Shown here piece by piece: positions 1-11,770 of a stretch of DNA of 64,000 nt (position 1 is its first letter; each line of letters starts with the position of its first letter). Source of the stretch: Lucifuga dentata (lineage: Eukaryota; Chordata; Actinopteri; Ophidiiformes; Bythitidae); assembly GCA_014773175.1 (NCBI GenBank), contig VXCM01003184.1:1-64000 (forward strand), read 5' to 3'. Position numbers and translations under genes: made by a program. Below the pieces are notes generated by a model. It worked only from the letters and a program-made list of their open reading frames with translations, made no database searches and had not been told where the DNA came from.

Positions 1-1633
1 TCCGCACTTCCTTGTGTTGTATTTCCTCCCGCTTGGCCATACAGAAACGACACACATGACTAACGGCAAAGCTTTCAAAGAACCCTCCCAAAGAATGGGC
101 AGCTAAATTGTCTGCTGCAACAAATAATACAGTACCTTTTATGCTGGCTCCTAACTGTTCAACATATGTGCCATGTTGNCTGCAACAAATAATACAGTAC
201 CTTTTATGCTGGCTCCTAACTGTTCAACATATGTGCCATGTTGCTCAAGAGAAACAAGGTCCTGAATGAGAGGGCGAAGGATTTCACCATAACCATGGTC
301 TTTGATGTTGCTGACCTTGCAAAGCAAAGCAAGCTGAATGGAATGAAGAGAGGAGCGGTATTTAGGGTGCAGATTGCCAAGTACCCAGTAGACGGCACAT
401 AGCTTGTGTTTCTTTTTGGAGGTTCCCAAGGGGTTAGCCTCCTCAAAATCATCAATGTACAAGCAAAGAGCAATCCTGAACTCTTCTTCAGTAAAGAAAG
501 AATTGTCGTTGAAGCGGGAACCATCCCTGTGAGATCTGTATTCCTGTGACAAATTTATCTCAGGTGACATGGCCTTTTCCAAAATTTCTGTATTGCTTAG
601 CAATGTCCGCAGCATTTTTAGTATGGGGACATACACAACTGTCTGCTTCTCATTTTTTAGGACGAACTCCACAGGCATTACCACAGAGAATTCTCTTGAA
701 ATGTATGATGCACGCTTGCTAGTAGTTGACAATGATCCCCCAGTAGAAGTGAATTTCAGGAATACATTATTCTCATTAGCTAATCTGGCTATGTCACTTA
801 CTAAAGCGTCATCAACATCTCCACAATACTGATTTAGTATTCTTCGAATTGAGGAATGTAACAATGGCTGTGACAATAAATAAATTTGGTTGATCTGCTC
901 TATAACTTCTTGCAGGGCATTTTCAGAGATGTTGAGAGTTGATGACATTTTCAGAAAAAGAGCAGCTACATTACGTTCCAACTGACTCTCCAAGTCTTCC
1001 ACATCTTCACTGAACTCAGTAACCTCACACTCAAGATCATCAGCTTCAGGGACATTATCGTCAGTATGAACACTCAGATTAGGTGGAAGTTCTTCAACTA
1101 CATTTTCTGAAACAATTTCAGGTTTGAATGACATCTTGTTGTGCAGCTGATGCTCTTTGCTTTTGTGTGCATTAAAGGTGGAATAAACATTGCTCTGAAA
1201 GTTACAGCCCTGATATGGACAAGAAACCTTTTGCTTCAGCTTCAGATGTCTTCGCAAATGGGTGAAAAAGTCAGCTTCAGTGCAAGGCTCCACAAAGTTG
1301 CATATCTGACAGTGGAATGCAGTTTCATTCACTTTTCCTAGATCCTTTTGAGTGTGCCATGTTGATAAGTGTACCTTGAGTGCATTAAAAGATTTAAATG
1401 TGCACAGGCATTCCTTATGAAGGTATGGGAATGGTGATGTTCGAGTGCGGCACCCATGTTTTAAACGGTAATGCTTCAGTAAGTAGCCCCTCTTTTCAGC
1501 ACAAAATGTGCAGTACTTACAGGTCCACTGCNACGGTAATGCTTCAGTAAGTAGCCCCTCTTTTCAGCACAAAATGTGCAGTACTTACAGGTCCACTGTA
1601 TTTGAAGTTGTTGATCTGCTTGGTAAATCTGAA
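1..1633 (-). CDS. C2H2 zinc-finger protein of unknown function (partial exon, open at window edge)
   Basis: On the minus strand one exon runs from a likely splice acceptor (TTTCTTTTCAG just above 1633) to the window edge. Four Cys/His clusters lie at its N-terminal end. Two are clear C2H2 fingers (CQIC...HLRRH and CPYQGC...HKSKEH) and two, near 1340-1600, are shorter. An acidic linker follows, then a long conserved-looking alpha/beta region ending near LFVADNLAAHSLGGF and a CRFC motif. Two assembly joins (N at 179 and 1532), each with a ~65 bp duplication, break the frame artificially. With one copy of each ignored the exon is open throughout. The finger-plus-DNL...GGF layout resembles a multicopy family of uncharacterised fish proteins that I associate, without proof, with transposons. 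Function, true start and 3' end are unknown. Confidence 0.6.
115..243. repeat. Assembly artefact: 64-bp direct duplication around a single N
   Basis: Bases 115-178 and 180-243 are identical and separated only by N at 179. The copy adds 65 nt to the zinc-finger exon and shifts its frame. The same pattern recurs eight more times in the window, which indicates unmerged overlapping contig ends rather than biological repeats. Confidence 0.9.
1465..1598. repeat. Assembly artefact: ~66-bp direct duplication around a single N
   Basis: Bases 1465-1530 are repeated at 1533-1598 with N at 1532. The join duplicates one C2H2 cluster of the zinc-finger exon and introduces a false frameshift. Confidence 0.9.
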
Positions 1634-2509
1634 AAGAAAGATAATAATTTTAGCATCAAGCACCATTAAAACAAACAAAAATAATCAAAACATTGGGTAC
1701 ACCACGCTTTCCTAACCTAATTATAAAGGTGTGATTACCTGGTTCAGACTGCCTTTAAACATTTGTGTTTTGAAATATGTGAAAGCAAATTAGACAACTA
1801 CTCATTTCAGTGAGAAGGTGACTTAACTAAATGTGCACTGAATTAATCCTTTAAATAGTCACAAAGTAGGAATCAATGCATTTATTCTGATTTTCTTAAA
1901 TGAGTTTTCTTTTGTTGTAATCCAGTTGTATTGATTATAAATATATATTCCAGCTCATAAAATAAATACAAATGCTGAGAGATTAATTGTTTAATATGTG
2001 GGACTCAACATAAAGTTAGTACAGTACAAGGAGCGCGCGTGGCCGAGAAATGTGGCGAAAAAAGACAGAGTGAAAGAGAAGAGGTAGAGCTGAGGGGGAG
2101 AACATTAAAAAGAGAAAAGCCCGGGAGGAAAGTGTTGCTAGATATCTTCAGGAGCGAGGGACATGGTTGGTGTTTAAAAAAAAAACAACATACTAGCAGG
2201 GCTACCCTCAGCACATATTATATTTATCTTTCCCGAATCTGCTCCTGAATACAGATATATAGCCAGCCGTTGGCTACGCAACACAACACATCGGGAGTTA
2301 TCATTTTCACCTTCTCCACCGTGTAATCTTTGAAAAATCACTACGAAAGCTAGCTAGCTAAGAAGCTAACGTTAGCTTACGTTGTCGACCAACACAAACT
2401 ACATTGACCACCCCTGCCCCAAACAGTTGCGCCCCAGAGTTAGATATTAGATAAAAAATATTAGATTATATTAAATAGTAGATACATCATATTTACTCAC
2501 CAAATCAGT

Positions 2510-2653
2510 GTGCCAAGCACTAGAATCACGGTAATGCCGATAATAACCACTGCCGACGAAGCGTAGTCCAGCTGTCCTTGGGCTTGCTCTCAGGCATGTT
2601 CCAGAAAGTAACAGAAAAAGCGCCAAGCAGATGAGGAATGATCTGCGCATGTC
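2510..2653 (-). CDS. Possible small exon: signal peptide or single membrane segment
   Basis: On the minus strand a long T tract ending CAACATTTAG precedes ATGCGCAG, and a good donor (TTTG|GTGAGT) follows at 2509/2510. The frame from the ATG at 2651 gives a classic signal peptide (MRRSFLICLALFLLLSGTC) and about 30 more residues. Another frame, open only after a TGA at about 2591, encodes a very hydrophobic segment (VVIIGITVILVLGTLIW) ending at the same donor. Only one frame can be the main one, and no partner exon was found. It could be the start of a small secreted or membrane protein, or a chance ORF. Confidence 0.3.
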
Positions 2654-3763
2654 TAAATGTTGAAAAAAAAAAACTAGCAACAAAGCATCATTTCCCAGAA
2701 CTTATTTTTTCTCAGTTATTCCAACTCAAGTACATTAAGTTTGGCAACTTTTTCAACCCCTAATTTCAAGTAACTTATTTTAAATGAGTGTTAATAACAA
2801 GTTGATCAAAACTGAGTAAGGTTCACTTATTATTTTTAATTAAGTTGCATGTCAGCATTTACAGTGTAGTGAAAAACAAGCAGAAATACTCAAGTAAAGT
2901 ATCAATACATCACATCGTAGTATATGTGTGTAAAAGTTACTTTTCACCTCTGATCATTTATCAGAGCACAATAAAAAGCTCTTGGTGTTCTTAGTGTTAA
3001 ATCCCTCGTTTTCAGTCTCGTTCAGACAAATCTCCCTCCGCTGGCTAATAAGCCTCACCTTCACCCTTAAACAGCTCATTCCTATAATATATCTGCTGTG
3101 TCGCACAGAGCAAAGAGAACAAGTGGGATTTGACAGCCACATATGTTAAGGTCATTAGCTTGGGAAGCCATGTCCTGAGTGGGTCCGTGTGGGGATTGAC
3201 TCAGTTTGTCCTCCCACACCACAGGCCTTCTACGGCGTTTCCCTCTATGAAAGGCTCCCTATTGACATGATGAATGGGCTCGGAGAAATCGAGTCACAGC
3301 GGGTCATCAGTCCTAGTCTGGTTTACACGTGAACATAATCATCTCAACACACACGCACACACACACATCAGTGGGTTAACACACTTACAAGCTACTTAGC
3401 TGAGCAAGCTTTCCTGAAGAATCTGTTCACATGTCAATGGGCAGGTTGTCTGCTGCGGCGGCTGATTTAAGCGAAGGCTTTTCAGAATGCTGTCATAAGA
3501 TCCAGCTGAGCCTGAGAGGATTTCTCTGTGCACAGTGTGTTCATTTCCAAGGTTTTATGTATGTGGATGGCAGCCAAATAAATGGAATCCAAGCTGAGTA
3601 AAACAAACAAATGACAATATTTTACAATTTATTTTCTCAATTCATGGGAAAAAAAAATCCAAGAGCAAGAATGTATTTTTCCTTGTAACAAACATGGCAT
3701 GAGAAGTGGAAATGTGAAGGTAAAAATAAGTGTCATGGGCCCAGAAAGAGACAATAAGGCCCC

Positions 3764-3766
<3 letters not shown>

Positions 3767-3813
<47 letters not shown>
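3767..3813. repeat. (TC)n microsatellite
   Basis: Uninterrupted TC dinucleotides. A second, shorter TC tract lies near 4012-4040, on the other side of an AT-rich stretch. Confidence 0.9.
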
Positions 3814-3820
<7 letters not shown>

Positions 3821-4008
3821 GTTCAATTCAATGGGTTTATTGGCATGAAAGTTAAAAAAAGAACAATTATGCCAAAGCATCAAAGTACAAATTCAAGTAT
3901 AAATTATATTATAGTATAGTTATATTATAGTTATAGTTATGTCATTATATACTTATTACTTATAAGTTAATATAAGTATATATCTCTCTCCCTTTCTCTC
4001 TTTCTGTA

Positions 4009-4040
<32 letters not shown>

Positions 4041-4240
4041 CCCCCTCTGTTTTTAATACAACATATACAATGTCAGCATGTAAAGGAAACATACTAACAT
4101 TGTACTTCATATCTCTTGCTGTCTGGCAGGGTTAGGGTTTGTGCTGTTTGCATAAGGTGTGCACTACAGGAGTGGATCGGGTCTCTGGTTTCAGCAAAAC
4201 ACTTGTGGCAGGGATTAAGCTCCATACCCACGGCCCCCCN

Positions 4241-4271
<31 letters not shown>

Positions 4272-6866
4272 CATATTAGCATGCAGGTTTACATACTCTC
4301 ACAGCTGCTGTGTGTTTTCACATGTGAAGTCGTGTTCTGCTGAAGTGGTAAAAAATCGGTAGGACACGCTGAAATAAAGGACATGATGGAGGAGTTGAGG
4401 AAGCAGCCAGTAGGAAGTGAGTGTATGAGATCACAGTAAGAACATGAGGGAAAAAGGGAGCATTCAGAGGCTTGTTCCCTCCTGGTCTTCAGAAATTCTG
4501 AAAACTGGTGTCTGACTTGAAACACTGCTGAGTCAAACTGCTGTAATGTTCCAATCCTGCTGCGAAATGATGACATGAAAATCATTAGGTTATTTTGGTC
4601 AAATGTCAGCACCACCCTTTTATTTCTAAACCAGGTCCTCTCTTTCATGTTCTTCCAAGCTGAAAACCTTGTGGGTCGTGTGGTCATGGAGTCTGTTTCA
4701 GAAGCATGTTGGGACGAAAAAGCAATTAAAGGCACTTCTTCATCTCTATAAGTAGCATTTCAAATAGTGTCTGTGTACACTTCATTTCAGCACGAATACA
4801 CACACACACACAGTACCTACTGTATATGTTTCCTGTACATTTGAGAACACGATCATCTATGGACACATTTTTACACATTTGTCTCTAGTTATCTTTGCCA
4901 GGCCATTATGTTTCTGGTCGTTAGCAAAGTATCTGAAAAAAATGGCAGTTTTGCACAAAATTTGGTGAGAAGTCAGGCCACAGGCCAAGGCAGATGATTT
5001 GTATCGTAGACTGCAGTATAGACCCTGGCCCTTAAACAAATTTTCAGGTATTTTTATTTTTCGCTAACAGTCCTTCAAATTTGGTAAATAACCTATAAGA
5101 ATGAGACTGATGAAAGTTACTCTTTGGTCTTTGATACTCAATACCATTTTCCTATAATTTGACATGAGATATATTCAGATTTTTGTCATTACAGCATAAT
5201 CATAGCATCAAAACTTGAGGTGGAGTCAGCAGAAATACATCCAGTGAGAAACACATATATCCTCAACCGCCCTGAAAGCTTGGTTTTTGATTGATCCTTT
5301 ACTTCTGTTACATGTTGACGTTAACATGTCTTTTTTTTTTAAACATGAATGTTACACACAAATCATATAATATGTCCTCTAGCTGCTGTCATGCCTCAGT
5401 CACCTACAGTATTTATGAAGATTTAAAGATGGGGTTGATGATGAGTAATAAACTGTGTCTGTCAAAGGAAGAGGAAATAGAGAGAAAAGCTGAAGAACAA
5501 ACACAGCGAGGAGTCAGAGTGTAGCTGAGGTCAGGACACAGCAGATGATTATTTTGTCTTCATGGCTGATGGTTTCTTAACAGCCACATCGTGTTTAAAT
5601 CCTGCTGTTATGACTTCATCATTTCCCATCATAAGGGATTCCCCCAGCGTGAAAACGTACATGGATTTATTTGTGCACACTCGTGTGTCATGTAAATTTG
5701 TGTGTGTAACATCTGACAGGTTTGCTTCTCACCGACCTGTCAGCCCTCTGATAAAACAGAAGGGGAGTTCAGAGGTCAAGGGGCAAGGTCAAAGGTCATT
5801 GTGTTTATGAATGGAGGCCTAGACCAGACGTGCTGCATCAACAAAACTTCATTAGGGTCAGGATGTCACTGTGGAGTTAAACAGAGTTTCCCAAACAAAG
5901 ACTCATCTGTCCACTTGGACTGTAGTCTGTCCTCAGTGGAAGAGGATCTGAATCTCAGCTGAGACCTCAGAAATAAAGAGATGTGCTTCTTATTTAGCTG
6001 TAACAGTGTCAGGTTAATGACAAACACATTTACTGCACTGGGGTTTAAAAAGTGGAAGAATCTGTTCTGGAGCAGGATCAAACACGCTGAACCCTGACCA
6101 TGATAAATAAAGGTCTGTAAGCTGGCTGGCACTCGCGCACGACTAAAACTGTTCTATATGGAACATGAGAGGAGACAATCAGGATTTTGATAGTTCAGTT
6201 TTATCACACACACACACATATATACACACCAAGAAAGCCTTTGAACGCAACATGTGAAGCCCACGTGGCTGTAAGATGTGTGTGGGATGTCAGGTTTTGT
6301 GAACAGTTTGATTCGAACAGTAAAAGGGTGGTGCAGGAAGTAAAATGTTTTCTCAAAACCAGGTGTCTCAAATTGTGTGCCATGATGATGTGCCAGGTCA
6401 GGAGGAGGCTCAGATTCAGATCTAGATTCTGATTCAGCTGAGTCTTCATAATGAGGAGGACAACAAAGGCGAGTCCCTCCTAAAGACCGTAAAGGCTCAG
6501 CATTGGTCCTGCCTCTGAATTTGGGAAGTAGCAAAATTTGGAGAAAAGCCTGTGAGACTCTGTTCTGGCTGCGTCCCAAATAAAGTACGACTTCTCAACA
6601 GGGTTTTAAGTACGTAATGTTCTGACATCAGCACACATAAAATACTCTGATTTTTGTCTGTGCAGTGATTAAAGACAGAATGTGAATAAGCTAAATATAA
6701 ATGACACGTTGTTTAATCAGAGCATAAGGTAAAGGCCAAGTAGAAAAACATACAAGTTTTATTCCAACTATAACATCAACACAATTGAGTTAATCAACTT
6801 ACAATTGCATAATCTTTCAATATAATCATGGTGTTTACATGAAGTTTGAAAAATCTTTTTATTGCC

Positions 6867-6965
6867 TTAAAGGACCATGCCACCCATTTTGCATGTTTGA
6901 GTCTAATATATTCAATTTTCATACATGTAAGGCTACTGACAACCATTCCCCAAGGATAAAATAAA
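6867..6965. mobile_element. TTAA-ended MITE, left-end fragment
   Basis: Starts TTAAAGGACCATGCC and keeps about 95 bp of the long terminal inverted repeat (TGCATGTTTGAG, ATATTCAATTTTCATACATG), then diverges. Same family as the full copies at 7648, 22341, 52505 and 57017. Confidence 0.7.
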
Positions 6966-7478
6966 AAATGTATTGTGGTGATCAGCGTGATGAAGAGAAG
7001 AGAGGAACACTTCTCACTGAGCAAAGTAGTTTTTGCTAATGCATCAGCAACAAAAGAGTAATCAATAGTAAGCAGAATGCAGCAGGAATATCATGACAAA
7101 AAAAGGCACTCTGATGGTTACACACAAAAAGTAGAATGCATTCAAATGTAACTCAAACTGCTACAGCTGCAACAAATAAACTTACACAAAGCTATAGCAT
7201 TCACAAAAGGTATTTACAACAGAACTAGAGCTCAGAGCATGTGACAGTGCTGCAAGGTATGCTGGGAGAATCTGAGCAGCTCAATCCACCGTCGCTACAG
7301 CGTGTTTACATACTGCAGGCTTTGCATGTCACCTTTAACAGCAACTTTTTAACTTCTCAAATTAATTGAGCCTTTTGAAGCCTTTGTGTGAAACACAATA
7401 CCTTATTCGAACTCCCTCCAGGAGTATCACTAGCATGAGCTCTTTGATAGCATGGCCGCCACTCAGAAAGAGAGTTTG

Positions 7479-7609
7479 GAAAATTTGGACATTATCAAAA
7501 ACAGTCAAATTAAAGTAAATTAACATTTAAATGTTTACCTAACNGAAAATTTGGACATTATCAAAAACAGTCAAATTAAAGTAAATTAACATTTAAATGT
7601 TTACCTAAC
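7479..7609. repeat. Assembly artefact: 65-bp direct duplication around a single N
   Basis: Bases 7479-7543 recur exactly at 7545-7609 on either side of N at 7544. Confidence 0.9.
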
Positions 7610-7647
7610 ATGGATTTTGAAGTTAACCATTATTGTTTTTGCATGGG

Positions 7648-8235
7648 TTTAAAAGATCATACCAGCCATTTTGCATGTTTGAGCCTAATATATTCAATTT
7701 TCGTACATGTATCATTACTGACAATCATTCCCAAAGCATACTACTGGAACAGTGAATTAAAAATGTTTTTCCTACCTTCCAGACCTCCATTGGTTTCAGT
7801 TCATTCTTGTACACTATTAAAATCAACTTGTTGATACTTGAAATGTTCTTGGGATAGGTAATCCATCATCGCCAACAAGACGTGTATTCAGGTTTTTTTT
7901 TTTTTTTAGAAGTTATGTAATTTTAGCGTTTAAGCACAATAGGCACAGTAGGCGCAGAGTGAATGTATGTCTCCACTGGGGAATATAGTCCCAAAAGAAG
8001 ATCTGCATTTATTGAAAACAATTTAAACAACTGTGACTTCATAAGGCTGCATAACTATTAGCAGGCAAAACATCAATTATTAATCACTTGAATATTTGAT
8101 TTTGAAAGATTAAGAGATTTTGCAAAATATCAGGAAAGGTTTTATCCTTTGGGAAATGATTGTCAGTAACCTTATGTGTATGAAAATTAAATATATTAGG
8201 CTCAAGCATGCAAAATGGATGGTATGGTCCTTTAA
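7648..8235 (-). mobile_element. TTAA-ended MITE with long terminal inverted repeats (full copy)
   Basis: A 588-bp non-autonomous element. The left end reads TTTAAAAGATCATACC and the right end GGTATGGTCCTTTAA. About 95 bp at each end are inverted copies of each other (CATGTTTGAGCCTAATATATTC versus its complement). The interior is in reverse orientation to the copies at 22341, 52505 and 57017, hence the minus label. It has no coding capacity. The terminal TTAA suggests a TTAA target duplication as in piggyBac-type elements, but the superfamily is an inference. Confidence 0.8.
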
Positions 8236-9309
8236 GCTCTTTCTCAGCTAATGACAGCCAATTACTGCATGTTATGCTCAAACAAGCTAATGAAGCAGAA
8301 AACATGGCTATAACTTCAGTACCATTAACCACATACCACATACATGATGACAATGTAATGTCCACATAATTTTTTTTAACATTATAACTCAAAAGTGCAT
8401 GCAATTTATGTTTATTTATCAGCTCCCCATAAGAATGGTGGGTGTTTAATTTCCAGCTGCAAAGTGCCAACAGAGGCTGAGCAGGTCTCTGTTGGGGTCA
8501 ACTAACACCCTCAGAGTTGAAAGCCAGTGTCACAAACTTCCTGATCATCAAATCAACACCATCAGTGTTGATTTGACAAAAATGGCTTCAACACCTAGTT
8601 TTGACAACAACAATTTAGTTAACTGGGTGTCAAAAGAGGCAAATTACACCAAATCCATAGTTAGATTAACTCCAGATATAGTTGGATTGACACTCTTATT
8701 ACAGTTTTCATTCACCCCAGAATTTTAACTCTGCTGCAGTCCTGGTGTGTTTGTCACAACCAGTCTCTGCTCCATGACCTCTGACCTGGAACATCAATAA
8801 TCAGGTTGCAAGCTGAATAAACACTTATTTATGATTCTCATTTGTTTACGCTCTAATCTGCTGGATGCATGTTGGTTTTGTGTGTGTGTGTGTGTATCTG
8901 TTTCGCGTGCAAACATCACATGCAGCATATGTTTCAAATCAATGTTAAACCCAGTCAAAGCTCACACAGCTGCTTCCCTCATGCCATCTGCAGCATTTAC
9001 TGTATGTGTGCGTGTGTATATGCATGTGGGTTTGTATGCTTACATGAGTTTATTGGCCTGTCTGAATGGAATAAAGGTCTGCAATAAAAGTCTAGGCGAG
9101 TGGATGTGAAATATATATTTCAGCTGGCTGTGCGGTGGAGGATCTGGATGCTGGCTTGCTCTTTTAAGTGGGCAGAGGATGACTGTGATTTTTGCATGGA
9201 GAATATAATTACACAGTAAGATGTGAAGACTTGGGTGGAATTTGGATTTTCAGAGTAGCGCACAGAAATCAGCTCTCTGTATAAATGTGACGGCACAGTA
9301 AGAATGACA

Positions 9310-9636
9310 AATTAAACATAATCAATCAGAGCTTTATTGTCAAACCATCCACATACAAGTACACAGCCAGGATGAAATGGTGTTTCTCCAGGATCTCCTG
9401 GTGCTACCTTTAACATAGTGCACGTAGACAAGAAGTGCAGTAACAAGAGAAAGAGCACAGACAGAGAATAGTGCAATAGTGCACGTTTACTGTGCTGAAG
9501 TAAGAGTAAGTCTGTGCAAAGAGTTTGCAGTTCCATGAAGTTCCATAAAGATGGGTCATGCATTTTGGCATGTGCAAAGATTTTAAGGTTCAGATTGAGG
9601 TTCAGGCAGGTTGAGGAGCCTCAACTGCTCAGACTA
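9310..9636. mobile_element. Dispersed repeat, first half (split by an insertion)
   Basis: Contains the AGCTTTATTGTCAAACCATC / GGTGTTTCTCCAGGATCTCC type of sequence that recurs at the ends of teleost interspersed repeats. A plausible continuation (CTTCTGCCAGATGGCAGG) resumes at about 10190, beyond an inserted element. Family assignment is from memory of the sequence style only. Confidence 0.4.
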
Positions 9637-10168
9637 AAATAGGCTAGCCTGTTTTATACCTCTGTTATATTCTGGGCTAGTCCAGTTTATACCCTGGGGT
9701 GTTATTTAGGCTAGGCTGTTTCATGCCCCCCAAAGTCAGTATATACCCCCACACTCAGACACAAAATATTCAAGGATACAGTAATAAGTTTTTGATTTTA
9801 TTTCACACACTGATGACACAACCTCATAATACAATACACAATTTTAATTCCTTAAATGCTGTTACAATCAAGCAGAGTACAAGGAATCATGAGCTGAATA
9901 AAATATATGATTGGCTTGGTAAAAATAAGCTATCCCTGAATTTATAAAAAAAAAAAAAAANAAAAAAAAAAAAAAGTATGTTGCAGTGGCATGTTATTTT
10001 TTAAATTATGATGGAAAAAAAACTCTGGACGTTGAAATGCAGGCTAATTTTAGAAAAACACAGTAGGGTATAAAATGGACTAGTGGGGTATAGTCTGCTC
10101 TAGGCCAAAATATACCCCGGGGTATAAACCAGCCTGGGCTATTTTATACCCCGGGGTATAGTTTGGCG
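9637..10168. mobile_element. Inserted element with TATACCCC repeats at both ends, carrying a LINE fragment
   Basis: The left part has several TTTATACC/TATACCC motifs. The right part has GGGGTATA motifs and two perfect 16-bp palindromes, TATACCCCGGGGTATA, at 10111-10126 and 10145-10160. The flanks read like complementary ends (AAATAGGCTAGCCTG versus CAGCCTGGGCTATTTT). The element sits inside another dispersed repeat. The superfamily is not recognised. Confidence 0.45.
9800..9950 (+). pseudogene. LINE reverse transcriptase fragment
   Basis: The plus-strand frame ends in ELNKIYDWLGKNKLSLNL, which resembles the conserved segment of LINE reverse transcriptases downstream of the catalytic motif (L..W...NKLSLN). 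It stops at a poly-A run interrupted by N (9961). It is a short relic with no complete domain. Confidence 0.5.
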
Positions 10169-10790
10169 GGGGCTTAATCTGGTCTGTACCTTCTGCCAGA
10201 TGGCAGGGGGGTTAACAGTCCATGAGAGGGGTGGGAGGAGTCAGCCACAATGGAGGTGGCAAGGCGGAGGGTGTGTTTGTGGAAGATGTGTGGTGATGGC
10301 TGGGAGAGGAACCTGAAGCAGCCTGGCAGCAAAGCAGGAGCTCAGCCTCCGTCCACTGGCTGACTTTTATTCAGATATCCCAAAATCACACATGCAGCCG
10401 CTCGCTAGGAATCCTTATCTGCTTATATCAGGAAGATAACAGGATGCTAGAGGCACCAGAAAGCCATATTGCTGATATGACTGTCTGGGGAACCTACGTG
10501 TGATTCTGATTATCAATCAGTGTGCATTATTTTCTGACTATGTCCCAGTTGCCAATAGCAGACTGTTTCCTGAGTCACAGTCATGTGATGCGTTATTTAT
10601 ATGGCTGATCCTGTTCCTGTTGGAGGCAAAACAGATAACCATGTGATGTGGTCCAATGGTGAATGTTTTCGCTGCGAGCTATACTGCATGTATTTGGTGA
10701 TAAAATTGCATTATTTTATGGAAGTGGAATCACTGCCCTTGGCATATTTATACACATATGATATTAAAATATATTCACTGACAGGATTGG

Positions 10791-11300
10791 TACAATGGCA
10801 AGAAAAAGTAAGTGAACCCTTTGGAATTAGCTGCATTTCTGCATTAATTACTCATCAAATGTGGTCTGGTTTTCATCCAGGCTCTGAAGCAGCAAAGCAG
10901 CCCCAAACCATGATGCTCCCCCCACAATGATTAACGTTTGGAATGAGGTTTTGGTGTTTGTTTGCACTGACTTTTTTTCCCTCCTGTTTTGTCTGTTTTG
11001 TCCTTCCATGAACTCTATTGTTCTTCCTATTAAATTTCCTCCATTCACAACATTTTAAAAAATGACTATCTTATTGCAAAGAACACCCAAATCTTTAAAG
11101 ATTTGGGTGTAAAGATGCATCTCTGTGAATCTTCTTCAAAGCTCCTCTGAAATTTGTTCTAATTCAGATCATGATTCACATGAACAGATCAGTAACCAGA
11201 TGTTTTATTTTTACAACCACATCTGCAATTTCAGTGTTATCTGACTTCAAATAGCTTTTGCTGAACTCATTAAACAAGAGGTTTGCTTACTTTTTAAATG
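10791..11300. mobile_element. Tc1/mariner-like MITE
   Basis: The left end reads TACAATGGCAAGAAAAAGTA followed by AGTGAACCCTTT. The right end contains the matching inverse (GGTTTGCTTACTTTTT). Such 'gcaagaaaaagtaagtgaaccctt' ends are typical of Tc1-type elements in fish. There is no transposase inside. Confidence 0.55.
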
Positions 11301-11318
11301 TAGACTTGTGAAGGTTTA

Positions 11319-11770
11319 AAGCAGTCATCCTCAAAGTCCAGACTCGAGTCTTGATCAGATCCGAACCACAACTGTATCCGGACTCTGAGCAAATTATACT
11401 TTTCATATGTATTATTTGGACTATCTGCGAGACATCGCTGCGAAGCAACGAGTCAAAATTCTCTACAGTAGAGAAAGTGAAACCGAATGTCCGACTGCTC
11501 CACTGTCCATGTGAGAATGTCTACTCTGCTTTAGTGTGGTCCAATCACATCCAGCATCCCATCATCTCCGTGACAACGATGAGTTGACACGGTGTTGAGC
11601 TCCTTGAGAGTTAAGAGCCAGATTGAGAGCTGAGAGCACAAGTAGTTTCAACACCCCCCCATCCCCCCACCCCGTTCGACAATCTGACCCTGGCTTGACT
11701 GACCGTAATAAACGGACCTTATTGTTATTGAAAATTTTCTTTGTGGACCATTAACATTTATATTTGAATA
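11319..11770. mobile_element. Dispersed repeat, copy 1 (shared with 32088-32575)
   Basis: Begins AAAGCAGTCATCCTCAAAGT and ends near AATTTTCTTTGTGGACC. It shares long blocks with 32088-32575, including GAGCAAATTATACTTTTCAT and GAGACATCGCTGCGA. It has no open frame and the family is not recognised. Confidence 0.6.

Noticed and set aside
4289..4735. 148-codon minus-strand ORF
   Set aside because: No motif, no splice or promoter context, and composition like intergenic DNA; treated as chance.
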